Source: JAPPHA01 sp965221575
GTDB taxonomy: Bacteria > Pseudomonadota > Alphaproteobacteria > Rhodobacterales > Rhodobacteraceae
Assembly: GCA_965221575.1 (NCBI GenBank)
Contig: CBDCSM010000013.1
Coordinates: 372,001 to 436,000, forward strand
Length of the DNA stretch: 64,000 bases
Reading direction: 5' to 3'
Shown here: positions 34,323 to 43,757 of the stretch, piece by piece
Layout of the letters: each line of letters starts with the position of its first letter
How positions within the stretch are numbered: the first letter of the stretch is position 1
Position numbers and translations under genes: made by a program
Notes under the pieces: generated by a model
What the model saw: the letters and a program-made list of their open reading frames with translations, nothing else
Told to the model about the DNA's origin: nothing
Databases searched by the model: none

Positions 34323-35267
34323 TTACCCCGGCGGTACCATGGAATAAATCCGGGCCGGGTTGTCGTACATGAACCCCTTCACGACGTTTTCGTTAAATCC
34401 TTCGTCCCTGAGGCGCGGGAGAAACCTCTCCTTGATCCACGAAAGCCCGGGGCCGCCGCCATAGGCTGGATGATAACTGCGCCTGCCCATGTCGTTGCTC
34501 AACATGAGCCTGTCCGCATAACCGTCGTTGACCAGCTGGCGTAGCAGGTCCACGCGTATCGTATCGGGATAGTACTTCGCCTTTCCAGGGCCATCGTAGA
34601 TCAGGTACACCCCGTAGCCAAGCATCTGGCGATGGTACCAAAGGTCCGGATTCAGATCGACATGGGCGATGATCATCCGGTCCATGTCGAAATTTTCCTC
34701 CTTCAATATTTCGCAAATTTCAATACCCATGGTGCCGCCGGTCGTATGAGCATGAAGCGGCATACCGGTTCTCGTTGCGGCCAGTGCCCCGGCACGAATG
34801 TACTTTTCCTCGTTGGCCGTGATTTTCATATACGCCGTGCCAACCTTGATCCACCCAGCCTTGTGCGTGGTCCCGTCCATCCCCTCCGCGACATCCCGAA
34901 TCATTTCGTCCGCAAGTTGGTTGACCGATTTTTCGGACGTTTCGGGGTCCATGCCGTGTTCCTCGCAGATGACGCCGGTGCAGGCAATCACGTGCACTCC
35001 GGATACGCGCGAGCATTCAACCATTCCCCTCGTGTTTCGTCCCCATGTTTTCGGCGTCGCCTCCACCAGCGCATCTCCTCCGGCCTCCTTGTACTGCGTG
35101 CACATCTCTATACTGCGTTCGAGATCATCAAGCGCGTGATCTGCGCCGACGTGGCCAGTCGCCTTGGCGCCTGAGCCCTGCGGCCTGGTGAGAATGTGCT
35201 CGTGTGACATCGTAAAGCCGAGGTCCGCCGAGTCGATATCTCCGAGTATTGACCGAATTCTGCCCAT
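34323..35267 (-). CDS. Phosphotriesterase-family lactonase
   Basis: This is an amidohydrolase-fold protein of the phosphotriesterase-like lactonase group. All metal ligands are visible: HxH in GFTMSHEHIL, the carboxylated Lys in AGWIKVGTAY, His in PLHAHTTGG, His in IIAHVDLN, and Asp in RLMLSNDMGRR. The C-terminal GFMYDNPARIYSM is typical. Related lactonases hydrolyse sugar-acid lactones or their 5-phosphates and have been found beside UlaD/UlaE homologues in mycoplasmas, which fits this operon. It is the first gene of the minus-strand operon, divergent from the SorC regulator. Confidence 0.88.
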   Translation of the reverse strand: MGRIRSILGDIDSADLGFTMSHEHILTRPQGSGAKATGHVGADHALDDLERSIEMCTQYKEAGGDALVEATPKTWGRNTRGMVECSRVSGVHVIACTGVICEEHGMDPETSEKSVNQLADEMIRDVAEGMDGTTHKAGWIKVGTAYMKITANEEKYIRAGALAATRTGMPLHAHTTGGTMGIEICEILKEENFDMDRMIIAHVDLNPDLWYHRQMLGYGVYLIYDGPGKAKYYPDTIRVDLLRQLVNDGYADRLMLSNDMGRRSYHPAYGGGPGLSWIKERFLPRLRDEGFNENVVKGFMYDNPARIYSMVPPG

Positions 35268-35347
35268 CCGAATTCCCCCGATTCATGCATCCGTTCCGAC
35301 ACAAACACCAAACAACCTGCCAGAACGCAAGACTAATGAAAAAATTT

Positions 35348-35363
35348 TTGCGATATATTGCAA
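35348..35363. promoter_or_regulatory. Palindromic operator candidate between lactonase and SorC genes
   Basis: TTGCGATATATTGCAA is symmetrical at 14 of 16 positions and lies in a conspicuously A+T-rich stretch (about 35330-35390) of an otherwise G+C-rich region. It sits in the 257-base divergent intergenic region, 81 bases from the lactonase start and 162 from the SorC start. This is the expected place for a SorC-family binding site controlling both operons. Confidence 0.55.
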
Positions 35364-35524
35364 TTTATTTCAGTTTTTGACAAACAGGCTAACGGTGCTG
35401 TCGACCGGGTCCGGTTCCAGGCGCGGACAGTCACCGGCAATGAGACCAATCGCTGTCGGAACGGCGGTCATGACGAAAACCCTGATCCCGAATCTCGGGA
35501 CAAGCGAAGGGAAGCGGAAACCGG

Positions 35525-36502
35525 ATGGCAAGACGAACGCGAATGATCCGCATGCGCCGCGCTGCAGAGCTGTATTATGAGCAACACCTGAACCAACGGG
35601 AAATCTCGACGATTCTTGGTTGTTCGTATGCCACGGTCTCGCGCCTGCTCGCGGAAGCACGCGAACAGCGCATCGTTGAAATCCGGGTTGCGCATTCCGT
35701 TGAAACGGCACCTGAGCTTGCCGTCGAACTTCGGAACGCCTTCGGTCTGCGCGATGCCCTGGTTGTCCGCGGAGGAAACAACCGGAAACAGGGTTTCCGG
35801 GACGTCGTGCGCGCAGCAGCGGAGTTCCTCCCGGCGATCATCGAGGACGGTGTCAAGGTCGGCGTGACCTGGGGAGAGACGCTGTCCGCGGTTCTCCACT
35901 CAATGGAACCGCAGTCATTGAACAATGTCGAGGTTGTCCAGATCGCCGGTTCGGTCGACCCTGAAACACCCGGCGAAAGCGGACCGGGTTCCGCCATTCG
36001 GCTGGCAGGGATTCTGGGAGCTCGTTGCCGTCTGATTCCGGCTCCCGCGATTGTCGATTCAGCCAGGACGCGGGAACTGTTCCTGGGTCAGCCGCAGATC
36101 CGGTCTGCACTGAAACGGGCGGCATCGCCCGATGTCGTCATCCAGGGCGTCGGGACCCTTGCATCCGGCATGTCGAGCCTGCGCCGGGCCAGTTTCATTT
36201 CCCGTGAAGAACGCGAAGCGGCAATCGCAGCGGGAGCAGTCGGACATGTCGCCGCCCGGATAATTGGCATCTACGGGGAAGAGATCGGGGATTTCTCGGA
36301 CAGGGTCATCGGAATACCGCTTGCGGACATCAGGACGGCCGGCTGGTCGGTCGGTATCGCGGCCTCGGTCGAAAAGGCTGCGGCGGTTCTCGGAGCCCTT
36401 CGCGGAGGATTCTACAACTGCCTCATCGGTGACGAGGCCCTGGTCAACGAAGTGCTGCACCTGTCTCGGGGAGCACCTCCCGGCAAGATGGAAGCTGCCT
36501 GA
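35525..36502 (+). CDS. SorC-family sugar-binding transcriptional regulator
   Basis: The N-terminal helix-turn-helix (AAELYYEQHLNQREISTILG then CSYATVSRLLAEAREQRIV, residues 12-52) is followed by a SorC effector-binding domain related to sugar isomerases: VKVGVTWGETLSAVL, GIGT-like VIQGVGTLASGM and AAGAVGHVAARIIGIYG. Such regulators respond to phosphorylated sugars. It heads the plus-strand operon, and its stop abuts the transketolase start (TGA then ATG), so it probably controls both divergent operons of the locus. Confidence 0.92.
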   Translation: MARRTRMIRMRRAAELYYEQHLNQREISTILGCSYATVSRLLAEAREQRIVEIRVAHSVETAPELAVELRNAFGLRDALVVRGGNNRKQGFRDVVRAAAEFLPAIIEDGVKVGVTWGETLSAVLHSMEPQSLNNVEVVQIAGSVDPETPGESGPGSAIRLAGILGARCRLIPAPAIVDSARTRELFLGQPQIRSALKRAASPDVVIQGVGTLASGMSSLRRASFISREEREAAIAAGAVGHVAARIIGIYGEEIGDFSDRVIGIPLADIRTAGWSVGIAASVEKAAAVLGALRGGFYNCLIGDEALVNEVLHLSRGAPPGKMEAA

Positions 36503-37471
36503 ATGGTCACCGAAGGAGGCGGGCATGGAGCCGCGACGGGTTCTCCTCCCGGGAGATCGAATACTTGGCCTGACCAGGCGCGCCGGATGGCCCGGGAAAT
36601 CCGCAGGCGTGTCCTTGAACTCACGCTAACGCGCGACGGATGCTACCTGAGCCAGGCTTTGTCGAGCGCTGAAATTCTCGCGACGCTCTACACGCGGTCT
36701 GCACGCCTCGGACCCAGCCTGGGACCTGCCGTCCCCGCGGCCTTTTCCGGTGTTCCCGGCCGGGCGGGAGTCAGCCATGGTCACGGCGCAGCCTATAACG
36801 GGCCCCAGGGCTCCGACTACGACCGGCTGCTGATTTCGCCCGCCCATTATGCGGTTGCCGTCTACGCGGCCCTGATCTCGTCGGGCCGGATGGCGCCCGA
36901 AGCGCTTGATCAATTCAACACCGACGGAAGCCAGCTCGAAATGATCGGAGCCGAACACTCTCCCGGATTCGAATTGACGACGGGTTCCTTCGGACAGGCG
37001 TTGAGCCAGGCCGGCGGCATTGCCATGGCCAATTCCCTCCGCGGCTCCTCCGGACGTGTCTTCGTTTTCATGTCGGACGGTGAACTCGAAGAAGGACAGA
37101 CCTGGGAAGCGCTGCAGTGCCTCGGCCACTACCGGGTCGACTCGGTTGTCGTCTGCGTGGACGTCAACGGGATGCAATACGACGGCGCGACAAGCGAGGT
37201 CATGAACATCGAGCCGATCGAAAGCCGGATCACGGGGTTCGGCGGGGTCGCGGTTTCAGTCGATGGTCATGATGTCGAGGCGATCGACCGGGCGATTCAG
37301 CAAACCCCGCACGAAGGCCGCCCGCTGGTCATACTTTGCTATACCGACAGCGCGCGCGGAATGCCGATGCTCGCCGCGCGGAAACCGAAACTCCACTTCG
37401 TCCGTTTCAGGAACGACAGCGAACGCGAGCAGGCTCGGGCCGTGGCCGAAAACTGGGCACGGACGGGTTGA
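36503..37471 (+). CDS. Transketolase, N-terminal (TPP-binding) subunit
   Basis: The 322-residue protein is the N-terminal half of a split transketolase. It has the substrate-channel His residues (ISPAHYAVAVYAAL, GAEHSPGFELTTGSFGQALS) and the TPP motif FVFMSDGELEEGQTWEALQ ending at VDVNGMQYDG. The usual GDG is SDG here, as seen in some split enzymes. The partner subunit begins 6 bases downstream. Transketolase would connect the pentulose phosphates made by this pathway to central metabolism. Confidence 0.9.
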   Translation: MVTEGGGHGAATGSPPGRSNTWPDQARRMAREIRRRVLELTLTRDGCYLSQALSSAEILATLYTRSARLGPSLGPAVPAAFSGVPGRAGVSHGHGAAYNGPQGSDYDRLLISPAHYAVAVYAALISSGRMAPEALDQFNTDGSQLEMIGAEHSPGFELTTGSFGQALSQAGGIAMANSLRGSSGRVFVFMSDGELEEGQTWEALQCLGHYRVDSVVVCVDVNGMQYDGATSEVMNIEPIESRITGFGGVAVSVDGHDVEAIDRAIQQTPHEGRPLVILCYTDSARGMPMLAARKPKLHFVRFRNDSEREQARAVAENWARTG

Positions 37472-37477
37472 TCATTC

Positions 37478-38512
37478 ATGATTGAGTTCGTCCACAAGCC
37501 GCACGAAGGAAACCTGGTCGCGTGGGCCCGAAACAGGCCCGAGGTCCTTGTCCTTTCCGGCGACCTGACCGGCTCTACTGAAATCCAGCTGTTCAAGGAT
37601 ACGTATCCGGAACGCTTTTTTTCCATGGGGATGGCCGAGCAGAACATGCTGAGCTGGGCCGGTGGGCTCGCACGCGAAGGATTCGTTCCATTCCTTCATA
37701 CCTTTGCGGTGTTCCTGTACCGACGTCCCCTGGACCAGCTGGAGATGTCGGTGTGCTATCCGAACCTTCCGGTCCGCCTGGTCGGGTTCCTGCCTGGCCT
37801 CAATACACCGGGCGGCGTGACGCACCAGGCGATCAATGACATCGGCGTGCTTCGTGCGATTCCCAACCTGACGATCCTGGAAATGGGAGACGCGACAGAT
37901 GTCGAGACCGTCCTCGACCTCACCGAGGAAATCCCGGGACCGATCTACGTGCGCATGCTCCGCGGAGATGTCGCCCGTCTGTTTCCTGCAAACGAGCGCA
38001 TCCGGCTGAACCGTGCGCGGGTTGTCGGCGAGGGCGACGATCTTGCCCTGATCACGTCCGGACACTGCACCGGCGAGGCATTGCGGGCGACCGCGGCGCT
38101 CGCTCGCCGTGGTGTTGCCATTCGCCACCTCCACGTCTCGACGCTGAAGCCATTTTCGGATCCCCTGGTTGAGGAAACCATCGCGGTGTCGGGCCGCGGG
38201 GTCATCACGATGGAAAATCACCTGGTTACCGGCGGCCTGGGTTCCGCGGTTGCGGAAATGATGGCTGAAAAAAGGATTGGAGGCCCGCTTTACCGCATGG
38301 GTATCCGGGATACCTATGCCCAGGGCGCGTCGTTCCCGTACCTGCTCAGGAAACATGGAATCGATGCCATGGCCCTTGTGGACAAGGTCGAAACGATTCT
38401 CGGTGAGAACTTCCGGTTGACGGAAGACGACCTGCGCGCGGAAACGATTCCGGTTTTTCCGCCATCGCGGGTTGACGAGAGACAGGGCAGCGAACGGCTG
38501 GAAGCACTGTGA
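37478..38512 (+). CDS. Transketolase, C-terminal subunit
   Basis: This 344-residue partner has the pyrimidine-binding domain (FFSMGMAEQNMLSWAGGLAR, with the catalytic Glu in MAEQNM) and the C-terminal domain (LALITSGHCTGEALRATAAL, VITMENHLVTGGLGSAVAEM). It matches the split-transketolase/DXS-like arrangement, and neither half contains the domains of the other. The stop overlaps the next ATG (ATGA-type, 38512). Confidence 0.9.
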   Translation: MIEFVHKPHEGNLVAWARNRPEVLVLSGDLTGSTEIQLFKDTYPERFFSMGMAEQNMLSWAGGLAREGFVPFLHTFAVFLYRRPLDQLEMSVCYPNLPVRLVGFLPGLNTPGGVTHQAINDIGVLRAIPNLTILEMGDATDVETVLDLTEEIPGPIYVRMLRGDVARLFPANERIRLNRARVVGEGDDLALITSGHCTGEALRATAALARRGVAIRHLHVSTLKPFSDPLVEETIAVSGRGVITMENHLVTGGLGSAVAEMMAEKRIGGPLYRMGIRDTYAQGASFPYLLRKHGIDAMALVDKVETILGENFRLTEDDLRAETIPVFPPSRVDERQGSERLEAL

Positions 38513-39156
38513 TGAGTTTTCGGGATCTTCGTGAAACGGTCTGGGAAGCCAACGCCGCCCTTCCGAAGGCAGGACTCGTGCATTGGGCACAGGGAAACGC
38601 GAGTGGCCGTGACCCCGACACCGGGCTGGTCGGGATCAAACCGAGCGGGATACGCCTGGATCAATTGCGCGTCGAGGATGTTGTCATTGTCGATGCTGAC
38701 GGCACCGTGGTGGACGGCAATCTGAAACCGTCAATCGATACCGCGTCGCATCTCCACGTTTATCGGAACCGGCCTGACATCAACGGAATCGTCCATACCC
38801 ATTCGCCGTACGCGACGAGCTTCGCTGTGCGCGGAGAACCGATTCGCATGTACACGACCACGGCTGCCGCGCTTTTCGGAGGGGACATTCCGGTCTCCGG
38901 CCTTGCAACCATCGGTGAAGAGGAAATCGGCAAGGAAATTGTCGGCGGCATCGGCCGGGGTTCAGCCATTCTGCTGCGGAGCCACGGCGTCTTTACCATT
39001 GGCGCGTCGCCCGGGGAGGCGTTGAAGTACGCGGTCTACGTCGAGGAAGAGGCCGAAATCATTCACCTTGCCCAGCTTCACGGAACTCTCGTCCCCCTGG
39101 ACGACGAATTCGTCAAGGAAGCGAGACGCATGTATGTCGAGGATTACGGGCAGTGA
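38512..39156 (+). CDS. Class II aldolase/epimerase, L-ribulose-5-phosphate 4-epimerase-like (AraD/UlaF)
   Basis: This 214-residue zinc enzyme of the AraD/FucA family has WAQGNASGRDPDTG, GIKPSGIRLDQL, LKPSIDTASHLHVYRN, the metal site IVHTHSPYATSFA and the third His region LRSHGVFTIGAS. SIDTASHL and the lack of the fuculose-type pattern favour the epimerase branch, which would turn L-ribulose-5-P into D-xylulose-5-P. An aldolase activity is an alternative. Coupled to the transketolase genes and followed by a hairpin at 39275. Confidence 0.85.
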   Translation: MSFRDLRETVWEANAALPKAGLVHWAQGNASGRDPDTGLVGIKPSGIRLDQLRVEDVVIVDADGTVVDGNLKPSIDTASHLHVYRNRPDINGIVHTHSPYATSFAVRGEPIRMYTTTAAALFGGDIPVSGLATIGEEEIGKEIVGGIGRGSAILLRSHGVFTIGASPGEALKYAVYVEEEAEIIHLAQLHGTLVPLDDEFVKEARRMYVEDYGQ

Positions 39157-39274
39157 CCTGGTGCTCAAATCTCGCTTGCCGAAAGCGCGGAAACCGAAAA
39201 ACTTGATGGATCAAGCGACTATGATAAGGTCCGAAGTGTCGGAGGTCAGGTTGAATTGCACATGGCGGCATGAC

Positions 39275-39299
39275 CCGGCAAGGCAGGTCGCCTTGCCGG
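39275..39299 (+). terminator. Hairpin between catabolic and transporter genes
   Basis: CCGGCAAGGC (39275-39284) pairs perfectly with GCCTTGCCGG (39290-39299) around a 5-base loop in the 192-base gap between the AraD-like gene and the importer ATPase. Without a T-run it may attenuate or stabilise the message rather than end it. Confidence 0.5.
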
Positions 39300-39348
39300 C
39301 TTCAGAATCGCATGCGCGGATCGGCGCGTCTCGGGGAGGATTCATTTC

Positions 39349-40449
39349 GTGAGTGGAGTCCAGCTTTCCCGCGTCACCAAGTCTTTTGGCGCAATCAACG
39401 TCATACCCACCATGGACCTGAGTTGCGATGAAGGCGAGTTCGTCGTGATTGTCGGTCCGTCCGGCTGCGGGAAGTCCACGACGTTGCGCATGATCGCGGG
39501 ACTTGAAGCGGTTTCAAGCGGTTCCGTCTTCATTGCCGGAAAGGATGTGACCTGGGCGGCTCCGAAGGAGCGGGACATCGCGATGGTGTTCCAGTCCTAT
39601 GCCCTCTATCCCCACATGAATGTCGCCGGAAACATGTCGTTTGCATTGCGGCTTGCGGGACGCCCCCGTGGCGAGGTCAACCGCAGGGTCCACGAAGCGG
39701 CGGAAATGCTGGAACTGACCGAGTACCTCGATCGAAGGCCGAGAGACCTTTCCGGCGGCCAACGGCAGCGTGTTGCGGTCGGGCGGGCGATCGTCAGGGA
39801 TGCCTACTGCTTCCTGTTCGACGAGCCCCTTTCCAACCTGGACGCGAAACTCCGGTCGACGATGCGCACGGAGCTGGCAATTCTGCACAAGAAACTGAAC
39901 CGGACCATGATCTATGTCACCCACGACCAGATCGAGGCGATGACCATGGCCGACCGGATCGTGATCATGGACAAGGGAATCGTTCAGCAAATCGGTTCCC
40001 CTCGCGATGTCTACAATCATCCGGCGAACAAATTCGTCGCCGGCTTCATCGGATCGCCGTCAATGAATTTCCTGGCTGCCGATCTGACCGGAACCGACTC
40101 GATCCGCGTACAGGGTGACGGATTTGATCTCCCTCTCAACGCCAGGCTGCAGGCGAAGACACGTTCGGGTACAGGCAAGCGTGTCATTGTCGGAATGCGC
40201 CCCGAGCATTTTGCCTCGCACGGGATTCACGCGACAACTCCATCGGAATATGCGCCTGTCCATCTCGCCGTCGAAGTCGCGGAGTACATCGGTTCCAGCC
40301 AATACCTCGCCGCCCGGATCGGCGGCGTACCCGTCACGGCATCGATCGAAGTCGGCCCCGACAGCGAAACGCTGCAAACGGGGGAGTACCTTTTCAACAC
40401 GGATCGGATGTACCTGTTCGATCCGGAAACCGGCGAGACAATCGCCTGA
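39349..40449 (+). CDS. Sugar ABC transporter ATPase (MalK/UgpC-type)
   Basis: The 366-residue ATPase has Walker A VGPSGCGKSTTLRMIAG, ABC signature LSGGQRQRVAVGRAIV, Walker B CFLFDEPLSNLDAKLR and the switch His in MIYVTHDQIEAMT. A TOBE/OB regulatory domain (residues about 240-366, VGMRPEHF) follows. The start is GTG at 39349 behind GGGGAGGA. It energises the importer formed by the next three genes. Confidence 0.94.
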   Translation: MSGVQLSRVTKSFGAINVIPTMDLSCDEGEFVVIVGPSGCGKSTTLRMIAGLEAVSSGSVFIAGKDVTWAAPKERDIAMVFQSYALYPHMNVAGNMSFALRLAGRPRGEVNRRVHEAAEMLELTEYLDRRPRDLSGGQRQRVAVGRAIVRDAYCFLFDEPLSNLDAKLRSTMRTELAILHKKLNRTMIYVTHDQIEAMTMADRIVIMDKGIVQQIGSPRDVYNHPANKFVAGFIGSPSMNFLAADLTGTDSIRVQGDGFDLPLNARLQAKTRSGTGKRVIVGMRPEHFASHGIHATTPSEYAPVHLAVEVAEYIGSSQYLAARIGGVPVTASIEVGPDSETLQTGEYLFNTDRMYLFDPETGETIA

Positions 40450-40478
40450 AATCAATTGCCACGAAAGGAGTAAAATTC

Positions 40479-41825
40479 ATGGTAATTCAACGTAGTGTCG
40501 CATCCATTTTGAAAGGAATCTGCATTCTGGCGGCCTTGGCATGGGCCGTCGCGGCCAACGCCAATCCATACGAAAGGTACGAAGGCACGACGCTTGTCGT
40601 TAGCTGGCCGGCACTGGCCCACTTCAACGCGGCCGAAACCCTTCTCGAAGAATTCACCGAAGAGACGGGGATCGACGTCGAAGTGGATGCGCTCCAGTAC
40701 CTCAAGCTGCGCGATCGCCAGTTGCTGGAGATGTCCAAGGACGAGGGTGAGTACGACATCGTGTCCTGGGTCGTCATGTGGAAAGGCGAATATGTTTCAA
40801 AGGGCCTGCTGACACCATTGTCGCAGTTCTTCACCAATGGTGCGCTGGTCGATCCGCTCTTTGACATCGACGACGTCGCGGACGCCTACCTGCAGAACGG
40901 CGGGGTTGTCGGCGGCAAGAAGGGATACATGCCCGGCAAGTCAGGTGCGCTGTACGGTCTTCCGTTCGGGGCCGAGACCTCGATTCTCGCTTATCGAAAG
41001 GACATCTTCGAAGAGCAGGGGCTCGAAGTCCCCACGACCTACGACGAATTGAGTGACGTGATGAGCAAGCTGCATGACGCCGGCATCCCGGCCATGACGT
41101 CTCGGGGAAAGACCGGTCACCAGGTCACAGCAGGATGGCTTCTGCACCTGGCTCCCATGGGCGGAAAGATCTTCGACGACGAATGGAACCCGGTGATCAA
41201 CTCGCCCGAAGCCGTCAAGGCTGCCGAGTTCATGCGCCACACTGTCAATACCGGGCCGAGGGGAATCGAGACATTCGGCTTCGGAGAAGCCTCCGCGGCG
41301 TTTCTGCAGGGTGACGCGGCGCTTTATCTTGACACCCTCAAGATCGCCGCGATGTCGCGAAACCCGAAGCTTTCGACCGTCGACGGCAAGGTTGGCTATG
41401 CGCTTCATCCGACGGACGTACGCTGTGGATCTGAAACCGGCGGTTTCGCGATGGGCATCCCGGCGAATTCTCGGAACAAGGAAGCGGCATTCCTCCTGAT
41501 TCAGTACCTGACCAACAAGGCCGGCGATCAGAGGATGGTTGAACTCGGTGGAGATCCGGTCAGGATTTCGACTCTGATGAACAATGCCGACTCCTTCGAG
41601 GACTACCCGATCGTCGCGGAACAATTGCCCTGCGCCGATCCGGACTGGCGTCCGCTCATTCCCGAGTGGAACGAGCTCAACATCGACGTTCTTGGCCAGG
41701 CTCTGACCAAGGTCATCACGACCGACGATCCCATCCAGCCAATCATGGACGAGGCCAACGAAAAGGCCCGCGCGATCATGGAAAGGGAAGGGTATTACTC
41801 CTGGGCGCGTTATCGCCAGAACTGA
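40479..41825 (+). CDS. ABC transporter extracellular sugar-binding protein (MalE/family 1)
   Basis: The 448-residue protein has a signal peptide (MVIQRSVASILKGICILAAL, cleavage near ANANPYE) and the family 1 solute-binding fold: LVVSWPALAHFNAAETLLEEF, YDIVSWVVMWKGEY, and later AAFLQGDAALYLDT. AAGGAG precedes the ATG at good spacing. It would capture the sugar acid or lactone used by this locus; the ligand cannot be read from sequence. Confidence 0.92.
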   Translation: MVIQRSVASILKGICILAALAWAVAANANPYERYEGTTLVVSWPALAHFNAAETLLEEFTEETGIDVEVDALQYLKLRDRQLLEMSKDEGEYDIVSWVVMWKGEYVSKGLLTPLSQFFTNGALVDPLFDIDDVADAYLQNGGVVGGKKGYMPGKSGALYGLPFGAETSILAYRKDIFEEQGLEVPTTYDELSDVMSKLHDAGIPAMTSRGKTGHQVTAGWLLHLAPMGGKIFDDEWNPVINSPEAVKAAEFMRHTVNTGPRGIETFGFGEASAAFLQGDAALYLDTLKIAAMSRNPKLSTVDGKVGYALHPTDVRCGSETGGFAMGIPANSRNKEAAFLLIQYLTNKAGDQRMVELGGDPVRISTLMNNADSFEDYPIVAEQLPCADPDWRPLIPEWNELNIDVLGQALTKVITTDDPIQPIMDEANEKARAIMEREGYYSWARYRQN

Positions 41826-41894
41826 TCGACTGACATCCGGGGCGAGGCTCACGCCTCGTCCCGGGTTCGGCGCGACTGACTGCCCGATCACGTG

Positions 41895-42824
41895 ATGACC
41901 GGCCTCGTTCAGGACACGGCAGCACCGCCAGCGCGGCGCATGCCGATCATGCAGACTCTCGGGCCGTATTTCTTTATCCTGCCCGCCGCGGCGATCATGC
42001 TCGGCGGGCTGGTTTACCCGGTCATCCAGGCGTTCTATCTCAGCTTTTTCGACTGGAAGATCGGGACCTCGTTTGACGACGCCCCATACGTCGGGTTTCG
42101 GCATTTTGTACGCATGGTCTACGATGCCGATGTCCACGAGTCGATTTGGGTCACGCTCAAGTTCGGTTTCTGGACCATCCTGATCGAAATGGTTCTGGGA
42201 ATAACGCTCGCTCTCCTGCTGGAGAAACCGATCCGGGGAGCATCGGTCTTCAGGACCATATTCATCCTCCCGTTGATGATTTCACCGGTCGTGGTCGGCC
42301 TGATCTGGCGTTACTTGTTCGATGCCCGGATCGGGTGGATCAATTACTATCTCGGGAAAATCGGGATTGAAGCGCAGGTCTGGCTGGGCGACCCCGAACT
42401 GGCGTTCTTCGCGATCGTCTTTACGGACATCTGGCAATGGACGCCGTTCATATTCATCATCGTGATCGCCGGACTGCAGGCCCTGCCTTCGGAAATCTTG
42501 GAAGCCAGCAAGATTGACGGCGCGAACTGGTGGCAACACATCCTGTTCGTGAAACTGCCAATGATTCGATCGATCCTGCTGATCGCCCTGCTGCTTCGCC
42601 TGATCGACGTATTCAGGGCGCTCGAGGTCATGTACATCCTGACGGGAGGCGGGCCCGGCCGGGCGACCGAGTTGCTCTCCCTTCACATCTACAACCGAGC
42701 GTTCGACACCCAGCAACTGGGTTACGCGTCTGCCATTTCCGTACTGTTGATCCTGATCGTGTTCGGACTGAGTTTCGCCATCCTCGTCATGGGGAACCCG
42801 CTCAAGGAGCGATCGGATGTCTGA
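41895..42824 (+). CDS. ABC transporter permease (MalF-like)
   Basis: This six-helix permease starts LGPYFFILPAAAIMLGGLVY and carries the EAA loop EILEASKIDGANWWQHILFV (around residue 200), which contacts the ATPase. A GTG three bases upstream (41892) is an alternative start. It overlaps the MalG-like gene by 8 bases. Confidence 0.92.
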   Translation: MTGLVQDTAAPPARRMPIMQTLGPYFFILPAAAIMLGGLVYPVIQAFYLSFFDWKIGTSFDDAPYVGFRHFVRMVYDADVHESIWVTLKFGFWTILIEMVLGITLALLLEKPIRGASVFRTIFILPLMISPVVVGLIWRYLFDARIGWINYYLGKIGIEAQVWLGDPELAFFAIVFTDIWQWTPFIFIIVIAGLQALPSEILEASKIDGANWWQHILFVKLPMIRSILLIALLLRLIDVFRALEVMYILTGGGPGRATELLSLHIYNRAFDTQQLGYASAISVLLILIVFGLSFAILVMGNPLKERSDV

Positions 42825-43665
42825 ACTGGCCACCGGGGGAATCAGGAGCAGGCGCACGGTTGCCGTTCACTACCTGTGCCTCGCCGTTCTTGCCCTGATC
42901 ACGCTCATGCCGATCTGGGTGATGATTTCGACCGGTTTCAAGAATGATGTTCTGGTCCAGCAAAAGGAACCGGTGTGGTTCTTCTTTTTCCCGACGCTCG
43001 ACAACTACGAGTACATCATGACCCGCGGCAAGTTCGATCGCTACCTGTGGAATTCGATCATTGTCGGAACGATCTCGACTTTTTTCACGCTCCTCTTTGG
43101 AGGATTTTGCGCTTATGCGCTCGCGCGGACAGAATTCCGCGGGCGGGTCCTCGTTGCCAATTCGACGTTGCTCGTTCGCATGGTTCCGCCCGCGGTGCTC
43201 GCGGTACCGGCCTTCGCGATGGTGGTCAATTTCGGCCTCGACAATGACCTGGCCGTACTCACGTTCTTCTATGTCGCGCTCAACCTTCCTTTCGCAGTCT
43301 GGCTTCTATTCGGCTTCTACAAGCAGATTCCGGTCGAACTGGAAGAAGCCGCGATCATCGATGGAGCGACGCCCCTGCAGGTGTTCTTCCGTGTACTGAT
43401 GCCGCTGATGAAATCCGGCTACGCCGTGGCGGGGATATTCACGTTTCGCATTGCTTGGAACGAGTTCATCCTCGCCTTGCTGTTGACCGGGCGAAAGACC
43501 CGGACGCTTCCGGTAGGAGCCGCGGGCTTCATAACCGACACGGGCGTGGAATGGGGACGGATCATGGCTATGGGAACATTGATCGTGATCCCTCCGCTCA
43601 TATTCACCTTTTTCGCAGCGCGACAGATCATCGCCGGAATGACCGCGGGCGCGGTCAAGGGGTAG
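42817..43665 (+). CDS. ABC transporter permease (MalG-like)
   Basis: This 282-residue permease has the EAA loop ELEEAAIIDGATPLQVFFRV near residue 175 and a C-terminal hydrophobic segment ending RQIIAGMTAGAVKG, both typical of MalG-type subunits. Its ATG lies inside the malF-like gene behind AAGGAG. It completes the importer. Confidence 0.93.
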   Translation: MSELATGGIRSRRTVAVHYLCLAVLALITLMPIWVMISTGFKNDVLVQQKEPVWFFFFPTLDNYEYIMTRGKFDRYLWNSIIVGTISTFFTLLFGGFCAYALARTEFRGRVLVANSTLLVRMVPPAVLAVPAFAMVVNFGLDNDLAVLTFFYVALNLPFAVWLLFGFYKQIPVELEEAAIIDGATPLQVFFRVLMPLMKSGYAVAGIFTFRIAWNEFILALLLTGRKTRTLPVGAAGFITDTGVEWGRIMAMGTLIVIPPLIFTFFAARQIIAGMTAGAVKG

Positions 43666-43757
43666 CAGCAGTGTTCATGTCTTGAGCCGCGCGCCGTCTT
43701 GCCGTCTCGCGACGTCATCGCAGGTTAGATGCAGGACTTTCGGAGGAAAACAAAATC

